From: a virus | Length of the DNA: 56,952 nt | Reading direction: 5' to 3' (one strand) | Virus record (IMG/VR): IMGVR_UViG_3300042392_001320 | Coordinates: 1-56,952 of that record | Shown here: one piece after another, positions 45,797 through 54,851 of the stretch | Numbering within the stretch: position 1 is the stretch's first letter | Layout: every line of letters starts with the position of its first letter | Translations under genes and position numbers: made by a program | The notes under the pieces: generated by a model | Told to the model about the DNA's origin: nothing | Seen by the model: only the letters and a program-made list of their open reading frames with translations | Database searches by the model: none

Positions 45797-47686
45797 ATGG
45801 CAACAGTAACTAAAGACTTTAGAATTAAGTCAGGTTTGGTTGTTGAAGGTACAAACGGTACCATCAACGCCTCAGATATTATTACAGAGGACGCCATTAC
45901 TGGCGGTACTCAGACAAACATTTCAGTAACATACAACCCAACTACAAAACTAGTAAGCTTTGTAGCTGAAAATGGTGTTGCTGATTCAAACACAGACGCC
46001 CTAGCTGAAGGTTCTACAAACAAGTACTTTACAGATGAAAGAGCTCAGGATGCAGTAGGAAATGCTGTTGGAACTGGTCTTACATATACAGATTCAACTG
46101 GTGCAATCTCTGTAACCGCAAACACATATGATGCATACGGTTCAGCATCAACAGTTGCAGGCAACCTGACAACTCACACAAGTGCAACAGAGGCCCATGG
46201 TGCAACTGGTGCAGTAGTTGGAACAACTAATACTCAGACTCTAACCAACAAGACACTTACCTCACCAAAGATTAATGAGGATGTTGTTCTTACTGCTACA
46301 GCTACAGAGTTAAATATTTTAGATGGTGCAACTCTAACTACTACAGAGCTAAACTACGTTGACGGAGTTACAAGTTCAATTCAGACTCAGCTAGGTGCAA
46401 AACTACCATTAGCTGGCGGTACCATGACTGGTGCCATTGCAATGGGTACTAGTAAGATTACAGGTCTTGGAGCTCCAACTGAATCTACAGACGCAGCAAC
46501 AAAGGCTTATGTAGATGCTGCTGTTGAAGGACTGCACGTTCACGAGGCAGCTAGAGTTGCAGTAAACGGAAACATCGCAATTGCCACTGCACTTGAAAAT
46601 GGAGATACTGCTGGTGGAGTAACACTTGTTACAGGAGACCGTGTTCTTCTTAAAGATCAGACAAACACTGCTGAAAACGGTATATATGTTGTCCAGGCTT
46701 CTGGCCAGGCTCTTCGTGCAACAGACTTTGACACTGCAACAGAAATAGACAGCGGAGACTTTGTTTTCGTAAGTGCTGGAACCTATGCAAACACTGGTTG
46801 GGTTCAAACCCTTAAGCCAGCTACAATTGGAACAGATCCACTTCAGTTTACTCAGTTCTCTGGTGCTGGAACATTTACCGCTGGAACTGGTCTAGACCTA
46901 AACGGAACAGAGTTTGTTCTTGACCTTTCTGAGGTAAGCACAACAACTCTTCCAGAAGGAACAAACGAGTACTTCACAGTTGAAAGAGCACAAGATGCAG
47001 TAGGTAACGCAGTTGGAACTGGTTTGTCGTACAACGACACAACAGGTGCAATCTCTCCAGATCTTACCTACCTAGTAGACAAGACAACCGCTCAGACTCT
47101 TACTAACAAGACTTTAACCTCACCTAAAATTAATGAAGATGTTGTTCTTACAGCAACTGCAACAGAGCTTAACTATGTGGATGGTGTTACATCAGCAATT
47201 CAGACACAGCTAAATGCTAAGGCTACCCCTGCAGACATTACCACAGCAGTAGACGCAATTACAACAGCTGTTATTGAAGAAAACACAAACCTTTACTTTA
47301 CAAATGCTCGTGCAGTAACAGCTCTAGAGGCAGTTGTTCCAGACTTTACAGCGGTAGAGGTAAACAATATAGCAAGACAGGTTGCGGCTACAGTTTCTGC
47401 TCCAACAGCAGCTACTGCTGTAACAGCTTTTGCTTTTGCTAAGGCATCTTATCGTTCAGCAAAATTCTTGGTTAAGGTTGCTTACAGCACCCACACTGAG
47501 ATTTCGGAGGTACTTCTAACTCTAGACACAAGCGATAACATTGCAATAACTGAGTATGCAGTTGTAGGAACCAACGGTTCTTCTTCTGCAATTTCTGCTG
47601 ATATTGACGGAACTAACGTAAGACTACGTGTAACTCCAGTTAATGCCAGCTCTACAGTTACAGTAATGGGAACACTGCTAGTTTAA
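45797..47686 (+). CDS. Long tail fibre, repeat-containing
   Basis: 629 aa. Duplicated blocks of the LTNKTLTSPKINEDVVL / ATELNYVDGVTS kind, two copies of YFTDERAQDAVGNAVGTGL, a trimerisation-like segment (GAPTESTDAATKAYVDAA) and a final beta domain (~515-629). This is a classical phage fibre. AAGGAG upstream. Possible chaperone or receptor-binding partners lie on either side. Confidence 0.92.
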   Translation: MATVTKDFRIKSGLVVEGTNGTINASDIITEDAITGGTQTNISVTYNPTTKLVSFVAENGVADSNTDALAEGSTNKYFTDERAQDAVGNAVGTGLTYTDSTGAISVTANTYDAYGSASTVAGNLTTHTSATEAHGATGAVVGTTNTQTLTNKTLTSPKINEDVVLTATATELNILDGATLTTTELNYVDGVTSSIQTQLGAKLPLAGGTMTGAIAMGTSKITGLGAPTESTDAATKAYVDAAVEGLHVHEAARVAVNGNIAIATALENGDTAGGVTLVTGDRVLLKDQTNTAENGIYVVQASGQALRATDFDTATEIDSGDFVFVSAGTYANTGWVQTLKPATIGTDPLQFTQFSGAGTFTAGTGLDLNGTEFVLDLSEVSTTTLPEGTNEYFTVERAQDAVGNAVGTGLSYNDTTGAISPDLTYLVDKTTAQTLTNKTLTSPKINEDVVLTATATELNYVDGVTSAIQTQLNAKATPADITTAVDAITTAVIEENTNLYFTNARAVTALEAVVPDFTAVEVNNIARQVAATVSAPTAATAVTAFAFAKASYRSAKFLVKVAYSTHTEISEVLLTLDTSDNIAITEYAVVGTNGSSSAISADIDGTNVRLRVTPVNASSTVTVMGTLLV

Positions 47687-47700
47687 TATATTAAAGGTTA

Positions 47701-47723
47701 GGGGGATCCTTTCAAAATCCCCC
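47701..47723 (+). terminator. GGGGGAT / ATCCCCC hairpin
   Basis: A perfect 7-bp stem just after the 629-aa fibre, without a clear T-run. A TGTTATAAT promoter for the next fibre lies near 47770. Confidence 0.6.
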
Positions 47724-47794
47724 AAAAGCGGTATTCGTCTATTTTAATGCCATAATTCACTATAATCTGTTATAATTAATCGAGGTGAATATAT

Positions 47795-49879
47795 TTGGCA
47801 ACTTCAAACAAAAACTTTAAAGTCAAAAATGGACTTGACGTTAATGGTGAGATAACTGCTGCCGCTGTCGGGGGAGACGAGGGTGGCCAGCTAAACCTAG
47901 CTAAACCACAAACAAATACAACCCTATCTGGTGACATAGCTATCGATATTCATCAAAACAAACTTCGTATTTTTGATAAAGGCGGATCAAATCGTGGTGC
48001 ATATATTGATTTATCTGCAGCTTCAATAGGAGTCGGAAGTAATCTGTTAGCTGGCGGTGGAGGTGACTTTGTAGCTAGAGCTGGAGACTCTATGACTGGT
48101 GCCCTGACACTTTCTGGAGCCCCGACAACAAACTTACACGCAGCAACAAAAAGCTACGTAGATACGTCCATATTGAACCTTGACACTGCTCTTCAATTAG
48201 CTGATGGCGTGATCGAGGGAGACATTAGTACAATAAATACTTCTATTAGTACAATAAATAATTCTATTACTTCAATAAATAATTCTAAACAGGACAAGGT
48301 TGCTGACGTATCGGATACTGAAATCGGATATCTAAATGGAGTAACTTCTGCAATTCAGACCCAGTTTGGAAACAAGCAAGACAAGGTTACTGACGTATCA
48401 GATATTGAAATTGGATATCTTAATGGGGTTACTTCAGCTATCCAAACTCAGTTTACAAATTTAGACACAGCAAAGGCAAACCTTGCCGCCCCAACTTTTA
48501 CAGGAAACGTGGTGCTTCCACTAACAACAACAATCGGGGACGTATCTGCTGATGAACTTGGCCATCTGAATGGGGTAACCTCAGCACTCCAAACTCAAAT
48601 TGATGCCAAGTTAAGCTCAGCAACGGCAACTGGAATCTATGCACCACTTAATAGCCCTACTTTTGGTGGCACTGTATCCCTTCCAGGCACCACTTCTATT
48701 GGAGATGTTTCTGCAACAGAAATTGGTTATCTGAATGGTGCAACTTCTTCTGTTCAGACTCAACTTACAAATCTGGAGACAACAAAAGCAAATCTTGCAG
48801 CCCCAACTTTTACGGGCACTGTTTCTGGTATTACTTCTTCTATGGTTGGTCTTGGAAATGTCGACAACACTTCAGATGCCAACAAGCCCATCTCCACAGC
48901 TCAGCAGACTGCTTTAGATGCTAAGCTAAATCTTTCTGGCGGCACTATGACTGGAAAAATTATTCTTGATGGAGATCCAACACAAGCCTTACATGCAGCT
49001 ACAAAGGCATATGTAGATAATGTTTCAGCAGGACTGCATATTCATGAAGCCGCACATATCGCTACACCTGATACTTTGGCAGTTTTATCTGGAGGAACAG
49101 TCACCTATGATAATGGAACTGACGGAGTTGGAGCAACTCTAGTTCTTGGAACTGCCTTAACTGTTATTGATGGCCATACCCTAACAAACGGAGACCGCAT
49201 TCTTGTTAAGAATCAAGCAAACGCAGCCCATAATGGTATTTATGTGAGAACCTCTTCAACTGTTCTTACTAGGGCAGATGACTTTAACTCAGCAGCCGAA
49301 ATAGCTGGAGGTGACCTAGCATTCATAGAAAATGGAACACTTTACAACACTACTTCGTGGGTCGTTGAAAATGAAGTAAATACTATTGGAACCGATAACA
49401 TTCTGTGGGCACAATTTTCTGGAGCTGGAACAGTTACTGCTGGAACTAACGTTAGCGTTTCGGGTCTTCAGGTGTCTGTTGTCAATGCCCCAACATTTTC
49501 TGGTGTAGTTACGGCTAGCTCTGGAGTAGCTTTTTCTGACGGCACCCAGACTAAGGCTGGTGTCCCATCACTAACTACATTTGTAGAAAAGACTGCAAGT
49601 TATACTTTAGATACTCTTGTACATCAAGATAGCGTTATTGAGATGAACTCTACCAGCCCGATGACTTTTACAATTCCAACTAATGCAACATTAGCTTGGC
49701 CAATTGGAGCATCTATGGACATTTTCCAAACAAACACTGGAGAGGTAACTATTGATGCCGTTGTGGGTGTGACTTTAAACAGAACTCCAGGAAATAAGCT
49801 ACGAACACAGTGGTCATCTGCTACAATATTAAAGCGTGGAACAGATAGCTGGATTCTCTATGGAGATCTTAAGGCTTAA
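47795..49879 (+). CDS. Long tail fibre, second copy (TTG start)
   Basis: 694 aa, begins MATSNKNFKVKNGL, like its neighbour's MATVTKDFRIKSGL, so the TTG with GAGGTGA upstream is the right start. DVSDTEIGYLNGVTSAIQTQF-type repeats recur five times; GAPTTNLHAATKSYVD and GDPTQALHAATKAYVD are trimerisation-like blocks. The last ~75 residues are the tip domain shared with 42569-43198. Confidence 0.92.
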   Translation: MATSNKNFKVKNGLDVNGEITAAAVGGDEGGQLNLAKPQTNTTLSGDIAIDIHQNKLRIFDKGGSNRGAYIDLSAASIGVGSNLLAGGGGDFVARAGDSMTGALTLSGAPTTNLHAATKSYVDTSILNLDTALQLADGVIEGDISTINTSISTINNSITSINNSKQDKVADVSDTEIGYLNGVTSAIQTQFGNKQDKVTDVSDIEIGYLNGVTSAIQTQFTNLDTAKANLAAPTFTGNVVLPLTTTIGDVSADELGHLNGVTSALQTQIDAKLSSATATGIYAPLNSPTFGGTVSLPGTTSIGDVSATEIGYLNGATSSVQTQLTNLETTKANLAAPTFTGTVSGITSSMVGLGNVDNTSDANKPISTAQQTALDAKLNLSGGTMTGKIILDGDPTQALHAATKAYVDNVSAGLHIHEAAHIATPDTLAVLSGGTVTYDNGTDGVGATLVLGTALTVIDGHTLTNGDRILVKNQANAAHNGIYVRTSSTVLTRADDFNSAAEIAGGDLAFIENGTLYNTTSWVVENEVNTIGTDNILWAQFSGAGTVTAGTNVSVSGLQVSVVNAPTFSGVVTASSGVAFSDGTQTKAGVPSLTTFVEKTASYTLDTLVHQDSVIEMNSTSPMTFTIPTNATLAWPIGASMDIFQTNTGEVTIDAVVGVTLNRTPGNKLRTQWSSATILKRGTDSWILYGDLKA

Positions 49880-49891
49880 GGGGCAGAATAA

Positions 49892-51169
49892 ATGGCAAAG
49901 AAAGAATCGGGAGGAAGGTCATCACAACAAAATGACTTTTTAAGTTCCCCCGCCCCCATAAACGTAGTTGCCACAAATGTTGGAACAAGCAGGGCATTTG
50001 ATGATGGAGCGGCTTCAGTATCTTTTGAATTACCAGCAGGTTCTCCTGCAGCAATTTCATTTACAGTAACTGCCGTTGCAGCTGGGGAGACAACCAGAAC
50101 AGCTACAGGAGCCACCTCCCCAATCATAGTAGAAACCCTTAGATCTTCAACAACCTATACTGTAAGTGTAACTGTAACAGACGCTGCAGGAACATCTCCA
50201 GAATCTTTAACAACTACAGTAGCAGTAACAACTGTGCCTGCAACACCAGCTGCACCAACTGCCTCTTCTCCAAATGCACTTCAAGATATAGTTAGTTGGG
50301 TTGCTCCCGCTAGTGGTGGGAGTGCAATTACTCTATACAGATGGGAAAGTCTCGAACTAGATGGTGCAACTCCTAAAACCAATACCACTACTGGAACATC
50401 TGTTACTGTTACTCAAGAAGGATCAACTGTTCAAAAGTATCGTGTCCGTGCAGAAAACGTAAATGGCCCAGGAGCATGGTCTCCATATTCTGGAGAAATT
50501 ACGACTACTCCGCCATTTTTCCCACCGTTCTTTCCGTTCTTCCCACCGTTCTTTCCATTTTTCCCACCGTTTTTTCCGTTCTTTCCTCCATTCTTTCCAT
50601 TCTTTCCACCCAGGTTCCCGTTCTTCCCACCGTTCTTTCCGTTCTTTCCATTTTTTCCACCAAGGTTTCCTAGGTTCCACGCTTGGTGTATACATGAAGA
50701 CACCTTGGTTAGAACAGCTAGAGGCGAGATTCCAGCAAAAGATGTTGTTCTTAGAGACAAGATTCTTGTTCCTTTACTAGCAGAAAACACAGATACTTCT
50801 CCTGGAGATGATAAGCCATCTATGTTTGCTTGGTCATCAGAAACTCTTACATTCGGAGAAGTTGTTGAGACTGAAATTACAGACTTAGCTCCAAAGATGT
50901 CTCCGTGTAGATACTTTAACAATAACGAGTCTGCAAAGTTTTCAATAACTCAAACCATATACGTTAAGAGAGATGGACTATACAAGATATTGCCAACCCT
51001 AGAGCTGGTTGTTGGAGACATTTTGATAAAGGTCTTAGAAAACGGAACTTATGGAGAAGAAGTTATTGAAACACTTCACGAAGTAGAGATACCAGAAATG
51101 ACCTATCTAATTGCCTGCGAGCCACAAGACTGGTTCGTAGCTGGTGGATACCTAGTTCATAATAAATAG
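49892..51169 (+). CDS. FN3 - (FFPPFFPFF)n - Hint (intein-like) tail protein
   Basis: 425 aa. Two fibronectin-III-like domains (~25-115, ~120-205), a Phe/Pro-only stretch (~207-262), then a Hint domain from Cys266 (CIHEDTLVRTARGE) to the terminal VHNK, where HN is the splicing/cleavage site. The second Hint block (SITQTIYV) lacks the usual TxxH His, so it may only cleave slowly or link its N-part to another molecule, as in bacterial intein-like domains. It follows the two fibres and probably ends the tail operon. Confidence 0.9.
   Translation: MAKKESGGRSSQQNDFLSSPAPINVVATNVGTSRAFDDGAASVSFELPAGSPAAISFTVTAVAAGETTRTATGATSPIIVETLRSSTTYTVSVTVTDAAGTSPESLTTTVAVTTVPATPAAPTASSPNALQDIVSWVAPASGGSAITLYRWESLELDGATPKTNTTTGTSVTVTQEGSTVQKYRVRAENVNGPGAWSPYSGEITTTPPFFPPFFPFFPPFFPFFPPFFPFFPPFFPFFPPRFPFFPPFFPFFPFFPPRFPRFHAWCIHEDTLVRTARGEIPAKDVVLRDKILVPLLAENTDTSPGDDKPSMFAWSSETLTFGEVVETEITDLAPKMSPCRYFNNNESAKFSITQTIYVKRDGLYKILPTLELVVGDILIKVLENGTYGEEVIETLHEVEIPEMTYLIACEPQDWFVAGGYLVHNK
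50510..50677 (+). repeat. FFPPFFPFF-coding repeat
   Basis: About 168 bases of TTCCCACCGTTCTTTCC-like units coding only Phe, Pro and a few Arg. Codon third positions vary between units, so the repeat is kept by selection at protein level rather than by recent slippage. Confidence 0.9.
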
Positions 51170-51217
51170 TTTTTCTCAAAGCCAGGGGCGGGGCTTGATC
51201 CTTGTGGGCAGGTGTGC

Positions 51218-51223
51218 TATAAT
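51218..51223 (+). promoter_or_regulatory. -10 box of the oxygenase run
   Basis: TGCTATAAT, hexamer at 51218-51223, six bases before ATG 51230. The only clear promoter until TGGTATAAT near 54824-54832. Confidence 0.75.
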
Positions 51224-51229
51224 TTGTTT

Positions 51230-51973
51230 ATGAATAATGAATGGTTAACAAAAGATAGATCAGAAACAGATAAAAATAGAATGCCAGACAGGACTACTGT
51301 CGAAGGCGTAGTTGTTTCGAATCCAGCAATGGGTATAAATCTATACAACAATGCAATCTCCCCAGAAAACTCTGAAAAAATTATAAAAACCTTAGAATCA
51401 AGGCTAACAAATAGTTCTAGCCAGATGTACAGGTGGCAGGGAGCAATGGTTACTGAATCAGACTCTGTAAGCACTGACGCCAGAGACTGCGTTGACTTTA
51501 AGATTAGTAGCAACAGCTATGGCCCTAGAAATGAAGAAAACTCAGATTTCTACGATATCCATCAAATTACATTTGATGCAATTCATCCAAATGTTCAAGA
51601 CTATGGAAAATACTGGGGTGTTGGCATCTCTTATTATGAAGCTTTTAATTTTGTAAAGTACGAGGGTGCTGGAAAACATTTTAATATCCATGCTGACCAC
51701 GGTCCCGCATACGTAACTACAGTATCCGTGGTAGCATACCTAAATGATGACTATGAGGGCGGAGAAATATATTTCCCAAGATTTGACCTAACCATTAAAC
51801 CAAAGCAGGGGGATATTGTTGTTTTCCCATCGACTTATGTCTATGAACATGCTTCCTTGCCAATGAAGAGCGGTACAAAATATTCCGTAGTTGTAATGAC
51901 AGACTACAATAGCCGTGGTGGACTTCGGTACTTCCCGTATAGAGAAGAAGATCAAAATAAACTAACATACTGA
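51230..51973 (+). CDS. Fe(II)/2OG oxygenase (P4Hc-like), oxygenase run 1
   Basis: 247 aa. H154-A-D156 metal motif, DDYEGGEIYFP loop, distal H207 and K218 (SGTKYSV) where collagen-type prolyl hydroxylases also use Lys for 2OG. ATG 51230 fits the leaderless promoter; a frame start at 51212 would precede the transcript. Twelve bases separate it from run 2. Confidence 0.92.
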   Translation: MNNEWLTKDRSETDKNRMPDRTTVEGVVVSNPAMGINLYNNAISPENSEKIIKTLESRLTNSSSQMYRWQGAMVTESDSVSTDARDCVDFKISSNSYGPRNEENSDFYDIHQITFDAIHPNVQDYGKYWGVGISYYEAFNFVKYEGAGKHFNIHADHGPAYVTTVSVVAYLNDDYEGGEIYFPRFDLTIKPKQGDIVVFPSTYVYEHASLPMKSGTKYSVVVMTDYNSRGGLRYFPYREEDQNKLTY

Positions 51974-51984
51974 TTGGTAAAAAA

Positions 51985-52707
51985 ATGAACGATAACAGCA
52001 TAAAAGAAGACATCTTAGAAACACACAATAGAATTCAAGAATACTACAACATTGGGCAAGAGTCCTGGTCGTCAGTAGAGCAGCTAGCTCCTGGAATTTT
52101 CGTATATCACGACGTATTGCCAAAAGATATGAATATTGTAGAAAGGCTTGAAGAGGTTCTTAATGACCCGTCAAACTACTATAACTACATGGAAGCCATG
52201 GTTGGCTATGGAATGAAAATGCCAGAGTATAGGGATTGCTATGATTTCAAGTTTAAGAAAACAGATATTATGAATGATCCATCCCCAAGCTCACAAAAAC
52301 TTCAACAGTTATGGCAAGACCTTTATGATAGAAAGCTTTCAGCAGTAAAGCATTACTCAAGAAATTTTAATGTTGGAGAGTTAAGATACTGGGAGGCAAT
52401 GAACTTTGTCAAATATGGTCCAGGACAACACTTTCAAGAGCACACAGACCACGGGTATTCTTATAACTGCGTAGTGTCCTTGGTTGCATATCCTAACGAT
52501 GACTATGTTGGTGGAGAGTTGGAGTTTAGGTTGCAGGGCATAAAGGCAAAGCCTAGGGCTGGAGACTTGTTTATTTTTCCATCTAACTTTATGTATCCCC
52601 ACAAGTCTTTGCCAGTTGAGTCTGGGATAAAGCATTCGATTGTTACAATGATTGACTATTCGGATAAATATCACAATCCAAAGTTTTATGAAGAAACTGG
52701 AAGCTAG
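51985..52707 (+). CDS. Fe(II)/2OG oxygenase (P4Hc-like), oxygenase run 2
   Basis: 240 aa. EHTDHG metal motif, NDDYVGGELEF loop and SGIKHSIV near the C-terminus. It is the closest relative of run 1 (both have FNFVKY/MNFVKY), so the pair is a tandem duplication. Confidence 0.92.
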   Translation: MNDNSIKEDILETHNRIQEYYNIGQESWSSVEQLAPGIFVYHDVLPKDMNIVERLEEVLNDPSNYYNYMEAMVGYGMKMPEYRDCYDFKFKKTDIMNDPSPSSQKLQQLWQDLYDRKLSAVKHYSRNFNVGELRYWEAMNFVKYGPGQHFQEHTDHGYSYNCVVSLVAYPNDDYVGGELEFRLQGIKAKPRAGDLFIFPSNFMYPHKSLPVESGIKHSIVTMIDYSDKYHNPKFYEETGS

Positions 52708-53426
52708 TGAAAAAAGTTTTTGCCTATACTCAGGGTAAGTTAGCACGTGTTGATCAGCTACCTATGCACCGTGACTGGATGGACATAACGTTTGATAGAC
52801 ATGCCTATCAATGCTTTCCAATGTCATTATCAAATAGACTGGGTTGGGGAATATCCTATCCAGAAGACATAGTTTTTATATGGGATGGTATAAACGATTC
52901 AACCGCAGATCATGTAAAAATATTATCGGGAGAAAAGTATGCGATGTCACTTCGTGGAAACAGGACGGTTAGTTTTCATACTGACATTGTTTTTGTTGGT
53001 GAAAATGAAGAAAACCTGACGCTACTGACAATGCCAGTGCCAAATCAGTTTATTAGAGGGGCACAGTGCATAACTACCCTAATCAGCACATCAGTGTTGG
53101 CAAATGATTTTCCGATTGCTTGGATGATTACTGAGCCAAACATTGAGATAACTATTCCAGCCAATACTCCGATTGCAGCTATCTTGCCAATATCCCTATC
53201 GGATATCCAGGAAAATGAGCTAGAGATTAAAAGCGGTAGGCCAGAATATGAAACACAAGAGTGGCAACAAAACATGATTAAAAGAGGAGAGGCTAGCCAG
53301 GTAATGAACTCTAAGGGAGAGTGGACACACTTTTATAGAGACGCAGTTGATCATAATGGATGCCCAGCTGGATATCACGAAGCTAAGAAAATTTTGATGA
53401 AAGTAAAAGATAATGCCAAAGATTAA
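52707..53426 (+). CDS. DUF6065-like protein (GTG start)
   Basis: 239 aa; GTG overlaps the preceding stop (TAGTG). AYQCFPMSLSNRLGWGISYP, then IVFIWDGIND, matches a family of unknown function (DUF6065) that accompanies 2OG oxygenases in phages. No catalytic residues can be assigned. Confidence 0.8.
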   Translation: MKKVFAYTQGKLARVDQLPMHRDWMDITFDRHAYQCFPMSLSNRLGWGISYPEDIVFIWDGINDSTADHVKILSGEKYAMSLRGNRTVSFHTDIVFVGENEENLTLLTMPVPNQFIRGAQCITTLISTSVLANDFPIAWMITEPNIEITIPANTPIAAILPISLSDIQENELEIKSGRPEYETQEWQQNMIKRGEASQVMNSKGEWTHFYRDAVDHNGCPAGYHEAKKILMKVKDNAKD

Positions 53427-54138
53427 GTTTGTAACAAATAAGGGATGGCTTTCTGAAGATGATGCCTCTGCCCCAAAGCCCACATCAAAAAGTTTGCCAG
53501 AGTGGTATATTTCTGCAGATAGGTTTTACAAAAACCCACATGGAGAAAATTATGTTGGTCCAGATGGTGGAAAGGTTCCAACCTGGAAAGCTTGCCCAGC
53601 AATGTATGACATCCTGACTACTGGATACGTTTATAAAACCCCTTGCGATATTGAGTTCTTCCTTGACTCAAATCAAAAAATTTCTGCTAAAGTTTTAGAT
53701 CCAAAATATGCAGATTTTATTCAAAATAGAGAAAAGATGCCTCAGTTTGATGGCCCTCTGGGTTATCACGAAAAACATTTTGCTTGGTATCCAGACTGGG
53801 CGGTAGAGGTGCCAGAAGGATACAGCGTTTTATACTCTCAGCCTTATGACAGGTACGACCTACCATTTTTAACAACTAGCGGTATAATTGACAATGATAA
53901 GGTAAATCTTCCAGGGACTATGCCATTCTTTGTTGTAAAAGATTGGGTAGGGATTCTTCCAGCAGGAACTCCTTATATGCAAATGATGCCATTCAAGAGA
54001 GAAGATTGGACATCTGAGTATCTTAAAGAATCTGGAATATCTATCATGAAAAAGAATATGAAAAACTCTGAAAAGTATAGGGTTCCAGATGGTGGCGTAT
54101 ACTTAAAAGATGTTTGGGAAAAACGAAAGTACGAATAG
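53413..54138 (+). CDS. DUF6065-associated conserved protein
   Basis: 241 aa. Contains KACPAMYDILTTGYVYKTPC, PLGYHEKHFAWYPDWAVEVP and GTPYMQMMPFKREDW, conserved in marine and freshwater phages next to DUF6065 and oxygenase genes. Related in layout to its neighbour (both have a WP/YP...LP.GTP order). Overlaps it by 14 bases. Confidence 0.75.
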   Translation: MPKIKFVTNKGWLSEDDASAPKPTSKSLPEWYISADRFYKNPHGENYVGPDGGKVPTWKACPAMYDILTTGYVYKTPCDIEFFLDSNQKISAKVLDPKYADFIQNREKMPQFDGPLGYHEKHFAWYPDWAVEVPEGYSVLYSQPYDRYDLPFLTTSGIIDNDKVNLPGTMPFFVVKDWVGILPAGTPYMQMMPFKREDWTSEYLKESGISIMKKNMKNSEKYRVPDGGVYLKDVWEKRKYE

Positions 54139-54150
54139 GAGAATGTTTTT

Positions 54151-54831
54151 ATGGAAGATTTAAGAAATAATCACTTTGTAGAGAGAGTGTCAATAACACC
54201 ATCTGGGTTTTTTGGAGATTCTCCAGATAACATCGTAGCACTTGAAAACTTTATGACTGAAGAAGAATTGTCAAAGCTAAATGATTTTATTAGAAGTAAT
54301 ACTAACTGGGATGTTACAGAAACTCATCACAACGAAAACGGCACAGTGACTTACGATGCAGACTACTGGGCAAATCGTGTTGCGACTTATCCAACAATTC
54401 AAAAAGGTAGCCTTGAAGTCCCAGTTATTATAGAAAAAATGGTTCGAAGACTAAAGATTGAGGTGGACAAGTTCTTTGGCGTTGATGCCGATCCTACTAG
54501 CCCAGCTATGGTCAGATGGCTTCCTGGACAGCTACAAATGCCACATGCAGATAAAGAGTTGCATACTGGTCCAGATGCTGGCAAGCCTAATGATTTTCCA
54601 TACTACGATCTAGCTGGACTTTTCTATATAAATGATGACTATGAGGGCGGAGAGTTATACTTTCCAAACCAGGGCATTCAGTTCAAACCAAAAGCTGGGG
54701 CAGCCTATTTCTTCCCTGGAGATAAAAACTATATTCACGGGGTAACAGAGATAAAGTCTGGAATTAGGTATACCGTTCCATTCTTCTGGACAATCTTGCG
54801 TCACCAGGAAAAGCCCCAAGTCGTGGTATAA
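54151..54831 (+). CDS. Fe(II)/2OG oxygenase (P4Hc-like), oxygenase run 3
   Basis: 226 aa. PHADKE metal motif, DDYEGGELYFP loop, IHGV distal His and SGIRYTV with Arg. AGGAG precedes the start. Confidence 0.93.
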   Translation: MEDLRNNHFVERVSITPSGFFGDSPDNIVALENFMTEEELSKLNDFIRSNTNWDVTETHHNENGTVTYDADYWANRVATYPTIQKGSLEVPVIIEKMVRRLKIEVDKFFGVDADPTSPAMVRWLPGQLQMPHADKELHTGPDAGKPNDFPYYDLAGLFYINDDYEGGELYFPNQGIQFKPKAGAAYFFPGDKNYIHGVTEIKSGIRYTVPFFWTILRHQEKPQVVV

Positions 54832-54851
54832 TTTTAAGGGAGAATCTTTAT

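Noticed and set aside
46409-46807. Cys-rich minus-strand frame of 132 codons
   Set aside because: Shadow of the repeat-rich 629-aa fibre gene; no promoter or SD, and composition mirrors the fibre codons.
50510-50677. FFPP repeat as an assembly or low-complexity artefact
   Set aside because: Units differ at third codon positions while the protein pattern is kept, and the frame runs intact into the Hint domain.
50431-50922. Minus-strand frame rich in GGKNGKN repeats
   Set aside because: Reverse-complement shadow of the FFPP repeat.
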